In this document: positions 1-9,416 of the stretch, one piece after another
Position numbering within the stretch: position 1 is the first letter of the stretch
Layout: each line of letters begins with the position of its first letter
Translations under genes and position numbers: made by a program
Assembly: GCA_005889225.1 (NCBI GenBank)
Contig: VBEW01000079.1
Coordinates: 1 to 40,876 of the forward strand
DNA: 40,876 bases
Source: Chloroflexota bacterium
GTDB lineage: Bacteria; Chloroflexota; Dormibacteria; CF-121
Direction: 5' to 3'
The notes under the pieces: generated by a model
Told to the model about the DNA's origin: nothing
Databases searched by the model: none
What the model saw: only the letters and a program-made list of their open reading frames with translations

Positions 1-728
1 ACCACTCCGCTCTGCGACGCGATGACGCTGACGGGAGTCCCGCCCAGCAGATGCAGCGTGATGAAGCCATCGGCAAGGATGAAGGTGCCCAGCATGATCA
101 GCAGGGCGCCCGTCCGGCGGGCGTGGGCGAGCCACAGCGCCCCCACCAGCCAGAGGCTGATGGCGATGGCCGCCGCGAACGCCCCGTCTGCCGGCGTGGC
201 AGTCCCAAAGTCTTTTCGAGCGACGTTGTCGGTGGTATGCAGGACGGCCAGAATCGCGCCCAGGAGGGCGACAAGGAGGAGGGGCAGCGTTTCGAGCTGC
301 CTGAGGCGTCCCCCCGGGTGGCTCCAGGAGACGATGGCGCCCATCACCGCCAGGGCACAGGCTGGCAGTAGCGCGATCAGGACGGCGGCAACGGCAAGCC
401 CCTCGTGCTTCGCGTAGGCATCGATTTCCCAGGGTGCGGCCACGAAGTGACCCGCGGCGAGCACGCCGAATTCAACGAAGGCGATCAGACCGGCAAGGAA
501 CACGGCGAGGCGGAAACTACGCCAGGCGAGGAACAGACTGACCAGCCAGATGAAGCCAACCACACCGCCCACCGCCACGTAGATGGTGTCGACGTTGGTG
601 CTGCGAAGCTCATGAACGAGGTTGAAGCTGCCCAGCGCGACGGACAGCAGACCTGCCGCCAGTAACAGCATCCGCGCCGGCAGCACGAACGGGCCCCGCG
701 CGACTCGAACCGCCGGACTCGCTCGCAT
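1..728 (-). CDS. Multi-pass membrane protein, C-terminus truncated by window edge
   Basis: Absent from ORF track because it runs off the edge. Reverse-strand translation from ATG at 728 is open to position 1: MRASPAVRVARGPFVLPARMLLLAAGLLSVALGSFNLVHELRSTNVDTIYVAVGGVVGFIWLVSLFLAWRSFRLAVFLAGLIAFVEFGVLAAGHF..., with many hydrophobic segments. Confidence 0.8.
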   Translation of the reverse strand, partial: MRASPAVRVARGPFVLPARMLLLAAGLLSVALGSFNLVHELRSTNVDTIYVAVGGVVGFIWLVSLFLAWRSFRLAVFLAGLIAFVEFGVLAAGHFVAAPWEIDAYAKHEGLAVAAVLIALLPACALAVMGAIVSWSHPGGRLRQLETLPLLLVALLGAILAVLHTTDNVARKDFGTATPADGAFAAAIAISLWLVGALWLAHARRTGALLIMLGTFILADGFITLHLLGGTPVSVIASQSGV

Positions 729-764
729 TCGGCAACATCTTATTCGCTAGACTGGCAGCTTCAG

Positions 765-2189
765 TTGGGAACGCAACCGCGCCGGCGGCGCGCGTCCGCC
801 GCGCTCGGCCCGCTGCGCGTCTGGCTGTCTGCCCGCGCCGCCGTGGCCGTGATCGCTGGAGTGGCCCTGCTGGTCGCGGGGCTGGCCGGGTTCCGCGTCT
901 GGTCGACCATTCACGCGATTGCGCCGCGCGCCCAGCCTGCCGACCTGATCGCGCTGGTCCATGCCCAGACCGACGAGCCGGGCTCGCTTGGCTGGAAGAT
1001 CAAGCACGACGAGCGGATCAACATCCTTCTGCTTGGATACGGAGGGCCAGGACACGATGGGGCCTATCTCACCGACTCCATCATGGTGCTCTCGATCCGC
1101 CCGGGAACGCGCCAGGCGACCATGGTCTCGCTACCACGGGATCTCTGGCTGAAGATTCCTGCCCTTCCCAACAACCGTTTCATGATGGGCAAGCTCAACA
1201 GCGCCTATGCGATCGGGACCGATCGCCGCAATTATCCGAACGTGCGCAGCGATTGGAAAACTGCAACCGGCGGCGGGGACCTGGCGGCGGCCACCATCTC
1301 GCAGATCATCGGACAGCGGGTCGACTACTGGATCGGCGTCGATTTCAAAGCCTTCCGTGACGTGGTTGATGCTCTCGGCGGAGTTCAAATCAACGTGCCG
1401 ACCGTGCTTGACGACCGGCGCTACCCGCGGGGCGAGACCACGGGAATGATGCACATCCACTTCGATCCCGGTTGGCGGCAATTCGACGGCGAGCGGGCCC
1501 TCCAGTATGCCCGCTCCCGGGAGTCGACTTCCGATTTCGACCGCTCTCGACGCCAGCAGCTCATCATGCTGGCCGTCCGGCAGCGCGTCTTCTCACTGAA
1601 TGCGATTCCTCGGCTACTCTCGCTACTCGGCGCTCTGCAGGACAACGTGCGCACCGACCTGCGGCCCGCTGAGATGCAGCAGCTGGCCGAGCTGGCCGGG
1701 CAGTTCAAGGAGGAGGACATCCGGCGGATTGCGATCGACACCTCGAATTTCTTGCGCAGCGGCTACAACAGCAGCGGCCAGTATGTCCTGCAACCGCTCG
1801 ATCCAACCTACGACGCACTGCATCGTTACCTGGCGATGGCGCCGGTTGACCGGTCGGTGCTGGCGACCCAGGTACCGTTCCAGGTGCAGGATGGAAGCGG
1901 CCGCTACTGGTTGCCCTACGGAACTGGGACGCCGGCCAGCATCATGACGTCCATGCTCAAGGCGCAGGGATGGGACGCCCGCCTGGGAGCGGCCACCACG
2001 CAGCGGGTGGCGCAGACTCGCATCCTGGACGGCTCCGGTGGGAGTGCGGCCGCGACCGTGGCCTGGCTGCAGCGCTACTTCGGGGGAGTGGTGACGACGG
2101 TCGCGCCGCCGGCCACCGGTCCCAGCGTGACCGTCCTGCTCGGCTCCGATTTCACGCAGAGAACCTTTCCCGCGCCTGCCAAGAGGTAG
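765..2189 (+). CDS. LCP (LytR-CpsA-Psr) family protein with C-terminal LytR_C-like domain
   Basis: N-terminal TM; NILLLGYGG...TDSIMVLSI...VSLPRDLWLKIP; DALGGVQINVP; ALQYARSRESTSDFDRSRRQQ. TTG start as given by the ORF track. Confidence 0.9.
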   Translation: MGTQPRRRRASAALGPLRVWLSARAAVAVIAGVALLVAGLAGFRVWSTIHAIAPRAQPADLIALVHAQTDEPGSLGWKIKHDERINILLLGYGGPGHDGAYLTDSIMVLSIRPGTRQATMVSLPRDLWLKIPALPNNRFMMGKLNSAYAIGTDRRNYPNVRSDWKTATGGGDLAAATISQIIGQRVDYWIGVDFKAFRDVVDALGGVQINVPTVLDDRRYPRGETTGMMHIHFDPGWRQFDGERALQYARSRESTSDFDRSRRQQLIMLAVRQRVFSLNAIPRLLSLLGALQDNVRTDLRPAEMQQLAELAGQFKEEDIRRIAIDTSNFLRSGYNSSGQYVLQPLDPTYDALHRYLAMAPVDRSVLATQVPFQVQDGSGRYWLPYGTGTPASIMTSMLKAQGWDARLGAATTQRVAQTRILDGSGGSAAATVAWLQRYFGGVVTTVAPPATGPSVTVLLGSDFTQRTFPAPAKR

Positions 2190-2229
2190 GCCAACCCGGC
2201 CAAACGTCCGCTGATAGGATGCGTTCGAG

Positions 2230-3177
2230 ATGAGTTTGGCCGGCGCCTTACTGTCCGGCGATGTCCGGGCGCTGGCGAGGGCGATCAGCCTGGCGGAAGA
2301 CCGTGACCCGCAGGCAACCGAACTGGCGGCCGAGTTGCAGCCCCACACCGGTAAGGCGTACCTGGTCGGGCTCACCGGTGCCCCCGGCACCGGCAAGAGC
2401 ACGCTGGCCGACGCGCTGGTCAAAGTCATCCGTGACCGCGGGCAAACCGTCGGGGTGATTGCGGTGGACCCGAGCAGTCCCTTCACCGGCGGTGCTGTTC
2501 TCGGCGACCGCATCCGGATGTCGCGACATACCCTCGACCGCGGCGTCTTTATCCGCAGCATGGGTGCTCGCGGTCATCTGGGTGGGCTGGCCGCCGCCAC
2601 CCGAGAGGCGATTCACCTGCTCGATGCTTACGGACGGGACGTGATCCTGGTGGAAACCGTCGGAGTCGGGCAGTCCGAACTGGAGATCTCGACAATCTGC
2701 GACACCGTTGTCCTGACGCTGATGCCCGAGTCGGGCGACGCCGTCCAGACGATCAAGGCGGGCATCCTGGAGATCGCCGATGTTTTCGTCATCAACAAGG
2801 TTGACCTGGGCGGCGCCGAGAAGACCCGGCGGTTGATCCAGGACGCCATGGCTCTGGGTCCCAAGCAGCCGTGGCGGCCGCCCATCGTGGTGGCATCCGC
2901 CGCGAAAGAGGAGGGGATCGCAAAGGTCTGGGAGGCAATCCTCTCGCACCAGGCCTTTCTCAAAGATAGCGGCGCGCTGACCTCCCGGCGGCAGGAGCGT
3001 GTCAAACAGGAAGTCGTCGCCCTGGTGGCCGAACGCGCTCGCGAGCAGGCGCGCCGGCTTCTCGACGGCGACACTGCCGTAGGACGGCGGCTCCGGGAGA
3101 ACCGGAATGGGAAACTAAACCCATACGCGCTCGCCGAGGAGCTCCTCGCGGAGCGAGCGTCGCAAGGAGGCAGTTGA
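2230..3177 (+). CDS. meaB: MeaB/ArgK-family G3E GTPase (acyl-CoA mutase chaperone)
   Basis: [45 protein letters not shown]; directly upstream of the mutase genes. Confidence 0.93.
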   Translation: MSLAGALLSGDVRALARAISLAEDRDPQATELAAELQPHTGKAYLVGLTGAPGTGKSTLADALVKVIRDRGQTVGVIAVDPSSPFTGGAVLGDRIRMSRHTLDRGVFIRSMGARGHLGGLAAATREAIHLLDAYGRDVILVETVGVGQSELEISTICDTVVLTLMPESGDAVQTIKAGILEIADVFVINKVDLGGAEKTRRLIQDAMALGPKQPWRPPIVVASAAKEEGIAKVWEAILSHQAFLKDSGALTSRRQERVKQEVVALVAERAREQARRLLDGDTAVGRRLRENRNGKLNPYALAEELLAERASQGGS

Positions 3178-4829
3178 TGGCGCTTCGCCACAAGACCGCG
3201 TACGAGGACTGGGCGACCCGGTATCGAGCCGGGAAGCGGGCCCCCAAGGAGACCGCCACCACCATCTCCGGCATGCCGGTCGAGCCGCTCTATACGCCGC
3301 AAGACCTGGCCGGGTGGCGTTACGACGAGAAGCTCGGATACCCGGGTGAATTTCCCTACACCCGCGGCGTCTATCCATCGATGTACCGGGGGCAACTGTG
3401 GACCATCCGTCAATTCGCCGGCTACGGTACCGCCGAGGAGACGAACCGCCGCTACAAGTTCCTGCTCTCTCAGGGTCAGGCTGGTCTGTCGGTGGCCTTC
3501 GACATGCCGACCCTGATGGGCTACGACTCCGACGACCCGCTGAGCGAAGGTGAGGTGGGCCACTGTGGGGTCGCCATCGACTCGCTGGAGGACATGGAAA
3601 CCCTCTTCAACGGCATCCGGCTGGACCAGATCACCACCTCGATGACGATCAATTCGCCGGCAGCCATCCTGTACGCCATGTACATCGCCGTCGGCGAGAA
3701 GGAAGGGTTGGCTCCCGGAACGCTGGGTGGCACCTTGCAGAACGACATCCTGAAGGAATACATCGCGCAGAAGGAGTACATCTTCCCGCCCGAGCCGTCG
3801 ATGCGGCTGGTGGTGGACACCATCGTCTTTGCCGCCCGCCAGATGCCCCGCTGGAATGCCGTCTCGATTTCCGGATACCACATCCGGGAGGCCGGCTCGA
3901 CAGCGGTCCAGGAGCTGGCGTTCACCCTGGCTGATGGGATGGCCTACGTGGAGGCGTCCGTCAAGGCCGGCCTGAAGGTCGACGAGTTTGCGCCTCGGCT
4001 CTCGTTCTTCTTTGACTCCCACATCGATTTCTTCGAGGAGATCGCGAAGTTCCGGGCTGCCCGGCGCCTGTGGGCACGGATCATGCGCGACAAATACGGC
4101 GCCCGCGATCCCAAATCGTGGATGCTGCGGTTCCACACCCAGACCGCCGGCGTCTCACTCACCCGGCAGCAGGTCGAGAACAACATCAGCCGTACGGCCT
4201 ACGAAGCGATGGCTGCCGTGCTCGGCGGAACGAACTCGCTGCACACCAACTCGATGGACGAGGTGCTGGCGCTGCCGACCGAACGGGCGGCGCAGATTGC
4301 CCTTCGCACCCAGCAGGTGCTCGCTCACGAGACCGGCGTCACGAATACCATCGACCCGCTGGCCGGGTCCTTTTTCCTGGAGCGGTTGACCGACGAGATG
4401 GAACGCGGCGCGCAGCAGTACTTCGATCGGATCGACGAGCAAGGGGGCGTGCTTCGCTGCATCGAGAATGGATTCTTCCAGCGGGAAATCGCCGATGCGG
4501 CGTTCGAATTCGAGCGCAAGCTGGAGGCCAATGAGCGGATCATCGTGGGCGTCAACGCCTACAAGGAGGGCGAAGGTGCCGATGTGCCCACCCTCAAGAT
4601 CGGGCCCGAGACCGAGCAGGGCCAGGTTGCGCGGCTCAAGGCCCTCAAGGCTCGCCGCGACAACATCAGCGTGCGCAACCGGCTGGACGAGCTCAAAGTC
4701 GCGGCTCAGGGCAATGACAACCTGATGCCGCCGCTGCTGAACTGCGTCAAGGCGTACGTCAGCGAGGGGGAGATCATGGCCGCGCTCAAGGAGGTCTTCG
4801 GCGTCTACCGTGAGCCGATCCTCTTCTAG
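3177..4829 (+). CDS. B12-dependent acyl-CoA mutase catalytic subunit; specificity residues match isobutyryl-CoA mutase (IcmA-like)
   Basis: [77 protein letters not shown] 3177 follows AAGGAGG and overlaps the meaB stop. Phe80 (TTC 3414-3416) and Gln198 (CAG 3768-3770). Confidence 0.93.
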   Translation: MALRHKTAYEDWATRYRAGKRAPKETATTISGMPVEPLYTPQDLAGWRYDEKLGYPGEFPYTRGVYPSMYRGQLWTIRQFAGYGTAEETNRRYKFLLSQGQAGLSVAFDMPTLMGYDSDDPLSEGEVGHCGVAIDSLEDMETLFNGIRLDQITTSMTINSPAAILYAMYIAVGEKEGLAPGTLGGTLQNDILKEYIAQKEYIFPPEPSMRLVVDTIVFAARQMPRWNAVSISGYHIREAGSTAVQELAFTLADGMAYVEASVKAGLKVDEFAPRLSFFFDSHIDFFEEIAKFRAARRLWARIMRDKYGARDPKSWMLRFHTQTAGVSLTRQQVENNISRTAYEAMAAVLGGTNSLHTNSMDEVLALPTERAAQIALRTQQVLAHETGVTNTIDPLAGSFFLERLTDEMERGAQQYFDRIDEQGGVLRCIENGFFQREIADAAFEFERKLEANERIIVGVNAYKEGEGADVPTLKIGPETEQGQVARLKALKARRDNISVRNRLDELKVAAQGNDNLMPPLLNCVKAYVSEGEIMAALKEVFGVYREPILF

Positions 4830-4919
4830 ATGATTCGGCTTCGCTTTTCTCTGTTGGGACGGGTGATAGCGGCCATCGCCGTCGTTGTGATCGTCGTCCT
4901 CTACGTGATGCGGCACTGA
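4830..4919 (+). CDS. 29-aa predicted single-TM mini-protein between mutase subunits
   Basis: ATG abuts the upstream stop (TAGATG) and its TGA overlaps the next ATG (TGATG). Translation [29 protein letters not shown]. Below the ORF-track length cutoff. Confidence 0.5.
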   Translation: MIRLRFSLLGRVIAAIAVVVIVVLYVMRH

Positions 4920-5362
4920 TGGCGCCGGCAGAGACCTCGACCAGGTCACACACGCCGATGAATCAAGACAAGCGCTGGCGGGTGCTCACCGCCAAAGTTG
5001 GCCTCGATGGTCACGATCGTGGGGTCAAAGTTGTATCGCGCGCCCTGCGCGATGCGGGCGTTGAGGTGATCTATGCCGGACTTCGCCAAACGCCCGAGAT
5101 GGTCGTGGAGGCGGCCATCCAGGAGGACGTCGATGCCATCGGTGTCAGCCTGCACAGCGGCGCGCACATGACCCTGATCCCCCGCATCCTCGAGCTCCTC
5201 AAGGAACGCAACGCCTCCGACATCGTCATCTTTGGCGGCGGCATCATCCCCCAGGACGACGCCACCGAGCTGAAGAAGATGGGTGTCGTCGAGATCTTCG
5301 GGCCGGGCAGCTCGCTGCAATCGATCATCGACTTCGTGAACAAGGGATTCAAGGCGGCGTGA
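4919..5362 (+). CDS. B12-binding subunit of acyl-CoA mutase (IcmB/McmA2-like)
   Basis: [14 protein letters not shown] (DxHxxG), [20 protein letters not shown]. Confidence 0.93.
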   Translation: MAPAETSTRSHTPMNQDKRWRVLTAKVGLDGHDRGVKVVSRALRDAGVEVIYAGLRQTPEMVVEAAIQEDVDAIGVSLHSGAHMTLIPRILELLKERNASDIVIFGGGIIPQDDATELKKMGVVEIFGPGSSLQSIIDFVNKGFKAA

Positions 5363-6198
5363 TCGCCGCGGCGCCGCGAAAGCTCGGCCGTTTCGAGCTT
5401 CACTGCGTGAGCGATGGGGTCTGGCGTATGGATGGCGGCGCGGTCTTTGGCGTCGTTCCCAAGGTCATGTGGGAGAAACTGAAACCCCCGGATGCCCGCA
5501 ACCGGATCGCGATGGCCACCAACTGTCTGCTCGTCCGGACGCCTGACGCCAACATCCTGATCGAGGCCGGCATCGGGCCGAAACTCTCCGACAAGGAACG
5601 CGACATCTACGCCTACGAACGAGATCCCGGGATTCCCGATGGGCTGGCCGGCATCGGCCTGAAGCCGCAGGACATCGATCTGGTCGTCCTCAGCCACCTG
5701 CACTTCGACCACGTCGGCGCTCTGGTGACGCCGGGCCGCGACGGTGAACTGACGCCACTGTTCCCACGAGCCCGGCACGTCGTGCAGGCACGGGAGCTCG
5801 AGGCGTGGCGCCACCCGGATCCCCGCAGCAAGCCTTCATACAAGCCCGAGAACCTCAGTCTCCTCGAGGAGGCGGGACGGCTCCAGGTTGTCGACGGCGA
5901 CCAGGACATCGCACCAGGCGTGCGCGTCCGGGTGACGGGCGGTCACACCGCTGGACACCAGGCGGTCTACGTTCAGGACCAGGAACAAACCGTCGTGTTC
6001 ACCGGCGACTTCCTCTTCATGCGCGCCTTCATGAAGGTGAACTGGGTGAGCGCCCTGGATCTCTTCCCGCTGGAGGCCATCGAGCGCAAGGCGGCCTTCC
6101 TCAGTGAGGCCGCCCGGGAACGGTACCTGATCTGGCTCTATCACGAGACCGAGCAGATGCTGGGCTACTGGACTGGCGAAGGCTTTACCAGCGTTTAG
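5359..6198 (+). CDS. MBL-fold metallo-hydrolase
   Basis: [12 protein letters not shown] motif, [19 protein letters not shown] overlap with upstream gene. Confidence 0.88.
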   Translation: MIAAAPRKLGRFELHCVSDGVWRMDGGAVFGVVPKVMWEKLKPPDARNRIAMATNCLLVRTPDANILIEAGIGPKLSDKERDIYAYERDPGIPDGLAGIGLKPQDIDLVVLSHLHFDHVGALVTPGRDGELTPLFPRARHVVQARELEAWRHPDPRSKPSYKPENLSLLEEAGRLQVVDGDQDIAPGVRVRVTGGHTAGHQAVYVQDQEQTVVFTGDFLFMRAFMKVNWVSALDLFPLEAIERKAAFLSEAARERYLIWLYHETEQMLGYWTGEGFTSV

Positions 6199-6201
6199 CG
6201 C

Positions 6202-6420
6202 CTAACTCACGATAAGAAGGACTTCTGCGCCACAGCGTTCGCACTCGCCTCGCACGACGTAGTTGCCTGTCTTCAAATCCATGGCGGAGGGGCGCAAAAT
6301 GGCGACCGATTGCCGGCACACCCGACAATTGGCCTTCATGGGCGCGACCGGGATCTCCGGCGCCTTAAAGGTCCAGGTATGAGGTGCCACCTGGTGCATG
6401 GTCGAGTGGGCAAGGGCCAT
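6202..6420 (-). CDS. Small zinc-ribbon protein
   Basis: CRVC...CERC pair of CxxC motifs; AGGAG upstream of ATG at 6420; convergent with MBL gene (3-bp gap). Confidence 0.65.
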   Translation of the reverse strand: MALAHSTMHQVAPHTWTFKAPEIPVAPMKANCRVCRQSVAILRPSAMDLKTGNYVVRGECERCGAEVLLIVS

Positions 6421-6530
6421 GTTGAGCTCCTACCCTCTCTAACGCGCAGGGCCACAAAAGGACGTCCGTCGTTTGGCCGGTCTGCTTACGGCAAACCGCG
6501 TAGAGGTGGGCGCCGCCGGGCTGTTCTGGC

Positions 6531-7811
6531 TCAGTAGACGATGACGGGAGTGCCGGTCGGCGTCCAGTTCCAGAGCCAGACCATGTTGCTGTAGGGAACG
6601 TTCACGCAGCCATGGGTGCCGTTGTCCTCGCCGGTGGGGTCGTAGTGGGGAAACTGGGTTCCGGGTCCGTACCGAGATCGCCAGTAGGCGTCGTGGATTC
6701 CCGCCCCGCCGTTGAACCACATCACCATCCGGACTTTGCTGTCCGGGTACCAGTACGGCGAGCCCTTCGGCCAGGGTGAGTGCATAGTCCAGGGCGAAAT
6801 CTTCCAGTACACCTTGAAGCTGCCGGGGTCGGTCTCCAGGCCTGGCCGCCCGGTCGTCACGTAGGTCCAGAACACCTGCTGGCCGTGTGAGTAGGCCCGA
6901 ATCACCTGCTCTTTCAGCGAGATGGTGAGCGCCTTCTCCGGGAGGGTCTCGCTCATGGCCGTCTGCAGGACCTTGTCCTCAACGGCGAAGCCTCCGTTGA
7001 TCTGCTCCAGGTCGGCGACGGTGGCTGCGCTGCTCAGCTGGGTAGCCAATTTCTGGACATGAAGGTCGACGATCGCCACGTCCATCTGAAAGATCCGAGC
7101 CGTCTGGAGATCGGCCCGAACCTGGGTGAGCGCCGCATTCGCCCCGGCCCGCGCCAGGCCGGGGTCGCCGTGGTCCTTCGCCGCCGCCTGGGCGGCGTAT
7201 TCGCCGACGAGCTTGTTGGTGGTTTCCTGGTCGGCGATGATGAGCGAGAGCTTCGACAGCGGCGCCGTCAGCTCGGTGCTGACCGCGCGGAAGGCGCGGA
7301 CGGTGGTCGCCTCGTTGACCTCGACCTGGGCCTTTACTGGAATGCCGGCGAACTCGCCGAGCAGCTGATCGTCGACGCCGAGTTGCCTGGCCTTTCCCAG
7401 GTTCAGGGACAGCTGCCTGACCGATGCCTGAGCCGAGTCATGGGTCTCGGCCAGCAGCTTCTGCACCCGTGTCTCGAGCTGCTCCTTGATGTCACTTTCC
7501 TGGGTGGCCGCCCTCGAGAAGAAAGCGATCCGCTCCTCGTTGAAAGGCGCTGTGACGCTGGGGGGTACCTCCGCTGCCGTCGTCAGCTCCTGGCGTTGCA
7601 GGTCCGAGTACTCGGCCGTATCCAGGCCCAGCTGAGCGGCGCGGGCCTGGGCTGCAAGCACCTGGGTGCGGGCGCTCTGGTAATCCTGCTCTGCGAACGC
7701 CTCCCGCATCTGCTGAACGAAGATGAAGCTGGCCACCAGGGCGAACGTCCCCAGCACCACTCCTATTCGGAGCGCGTTTCCACGCAGAAATCTAAGACAT
7801 GATGCCAGCAT
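6531..7811 (-). CDS. L,D-transpeptidase (YkuD domain) with long helical N-terminal region
   Basis: C-terminal HGCVNVPYSNMVWLWNW catalytic motif; N-terminal TM. Confidence 0.88.
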   Translation of the reverse strand: MLASCLRFLRGNALRIGVVLGTFALVASFIFVQQMREAFAEQDYQSARTQVLAAQARAAQLGLDTAEYSDLQRQELTTAAEVPPSVTAPFNEERIAFFSRAATQESDIKEQLETRVQKLLAETHDSAQASVRQLSLNLGKARQLGVDDQLLGEFAGIPVKAQVEVNEATTVRAFRAVSTELTAPLSKLSLIIADQETTNKLVGEYAAQAAAKDHGDPGLARAGANAALTQVRADLQTARIFQMDVAIVDLHVQKLATQLSSAATVADLEQINGGFAVEDKVLQTAMSETLPEKALTISLKEQVIRAYSHGQQVFWTYVTTGRPGLETDPGSFKVYWKISPWTMHSPWPKGSPYWYPDSKVRMVMWFNGGAGIHDAYWRSRYGPGTQFPHYDPTGEDNGTHGCVNVPYSNMVWLWNWTPTGTPVIVY

Positions 7812-7952
7812 CGGTGTCAGCCGATTCTAAGGACTTCGGCCACCCAAGGTAACGGCCAAACGGCGGAAAAGTTCCGGTGAAGGCCCGTTCAGCGGCCGCG
7901 AAAGCCTGTGTTAAGATGGGCGCCGCCGAATTCGCGCCGAAGGAGAATATCA

Positions 7953-8630
7953 CTGGCCACGGCCACCCCCGTTACGCTCAAACTCGAGCCCCGTGACGAT
8001 CGCGGGAAGCACACCCGGGTGCTTCGCCGCCAGGGCCGGCTGCCCGCCGTCGTCTATGGCCACAACGTCGATGCCCTGACGGTGGCGGTGGACGGCCGCG
8101 AGTTCGTCAAGGCCTTCCAGAAGGTGGGCCGGAATCAGCTCCTGGATCTCCAGGTCGGCGACGAGCCGGTGCGGAAGGCGCTCATCCGCGAGGTGCAGCG
8201 GAGCCCGCGGGACGGCGATCTGCTGCACGTCGACTTCTACCAGGTCAATCTCACCGAGAAGATCGAATCGGAGGTGCCCATCGAGCTCGAGGGTGAGATC
8301 GAGCTGGTCGTGAAGGGGGAGGCCGACCTGCAGCGGGGCCTGCATGCGCTCAAGGTCGAGTGCCTGCCGACGGATCTGCCCCCCGTGATCACTGTGGACG
8401 TTTCCGGCTTGAAGGAGATCGACGACGAGATCCGGGTGAAGGACCTGACGATTCCTCCAGGCTGCGAGATCCTCGATGAGCCCGATGACCTGATCGTCAA
8501 GGTCGCCGCCCACCGGGAGGAAGTCGAAGAGGTCGCACCGGCGCCGGCTGCCGCCGAGGTGCCGACCGTTGGTGAGACGGAGGCTCCCGCCGAGCCCGCC
8601 GCCGAGGGCGAAGCCCCGACCGAGAGCTAA
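7953..8630 (+). CDS. rplY: 50S ribosomal protein L25/Ctc family
   Basis: ATATPVTLKLEPRDDRGKHTRVLRRQGRLPAVVYG...; acidic C-terminal tail. Start placed at CTG 7953 because AAGGAG (7940-7945) lies 7 nt upstream; the ORF track starts at GTG 7908. Confidence 0.9.
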   Translation: MATATPVTLKLEPRDDRGKHTRVLRRQGRLPAVVYGHNVDALTVAVDGREFVKAFQKVGRNQLLDLQVGDEPVRKALIREVQRSPRDGDLLHVDFYQVNLTEKIESEVPIELEGEIELVVKGEADLQRGLHALKVECLPTDLPPVITVDVSGLKEIDDEIRVKDLTIPPGCEILDEPDDLIVKVAAHREEVEEVAPAPAAAEVPTVGETEAPAEPAAEGEAPTES

Positions 8631-8644
8631 CGCACAGGCGCCCG

Positions 8645-8650
8645 TAGAAT
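8645..8650 (+). promoter_or_regulatory. -10-like TAGAAT, 7 nt before ATG 8658
   Basis: Hexamer and spacing read directly. Confidence 0.5.
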
Positions 8651-8657
8651 GGGCGCG

Positions 8658-9416
8658 ATGTGGGACTGGATAACCACCCACTGGGACGAAGAGTGGGCCC
8701 GCTTTGTCGAGGGGCTACTCCTCCTCCTCGTTGCCATTGTCCTGGCGGGCTTCGTTCGGAGGACGGCTCGCAACCAGCTCAAACGGACCCACGTCGACCC
8801 CCAGGTCATCCTGCTCGTTTCGCGGATGGCCTATCTGGCGACGGTGCTTCTGGGCATCATCGCCTTTTTCACGCGCTGGTTCGGAAACAGCGCCCTGGTG
8901 TTCGGAGGGTTCGGGTTCTTCGCCCTGGCGGTCAGCCTTGCCTTTCAAGACATCCTGAAGAATTTCATCGCCGGGCTCTTCTTGCTTATCGAGCGGCCAT
9001 TCCGACTGGGCGACGAGATCACGGTGGACAATCACACGGGCATTGTCGAGAACATCGAGATGCGCGCCACGACGCTGCGAACGAGTGAGGGCGAGCAGGT
9101 GATCACGCCGAACTCGCTTGTCTATACGGGGACGATCATCAACCGCACGCGGTATCCCACGCGCCTATTCACGCTGACGGCCAAGGTCCCAACCGGCGTC
9201 ACTCTTGATGGGCTGGTGGAAAGACTCAAGGAGCAGATCCAAAGCCGTCCCGACATCGCCAAGGATCCAGCTCCGCACGTGGGGCTGCAACCCAACGTCG
9301 ACGGCGGCCTGACGCTCGAAGTCCGCTACTGGCTGGACTACCGCCGCAACGATCCCCTGGCGGTGCAGGCCGCGGTGGGACAGCAGATCTACCAGGCGAT
9401 TCAATCGACCAAATAG
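8658..9416 (+). CDS. Mechanosensitive ion channel (MscS family)
   Basis: FGGFGFFALAVSLAFQDILKNFIAGLFLLIERPFRLGDEI. ATG 8658 preferred over 8649 because 8649 overlaps a TAGAAT -10-like hexamer. Confidence 0.9.
   Translation: MWDWITTHWDEEWARFVEGLLLLLVAIVLAGFVRRTARNQLKRTHVDPQVILLVSRMAYLATVLLGIIAFFTRWFGNSALVFGGFGFFALAVSLAFQDILKNFIAGLFLLIERPFRLGDEITVDNHTGIVENIEMRATTLRTSEGEQVITPNSLVYTGTIINRTRYPTRLFTLTAKVPTGVTLDGLVERLKEQIQSRPDIAKDPAPHVGLQPNVDGGLTLEVRYWLDYRRNDPLAVQAAVGQQIYQAIQSTK

Noticed and set aside
22-665. Plus-strand ORFs at the left edge
   Set aside because: The reverse strand gives one long open hydrophobic protein; the plus ORFs are fragmentary and low complexity.
2628-4136. 502-aa minus-strand ORF opposite the mutase gene
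   Set aside because: High-GC antisense shadow ORF; the plus strand encodes clear MeaB and mutase motifs and the minus translation has low-complexity His/Arg/Gly composition.
3177-4829. Annotation as methylmalonyl-CoA mutase
   Set aside because: Both carboxylate-binding specificity positions (Tyr89 and Arg207 in MCM) are replaced by Phe and Gln.
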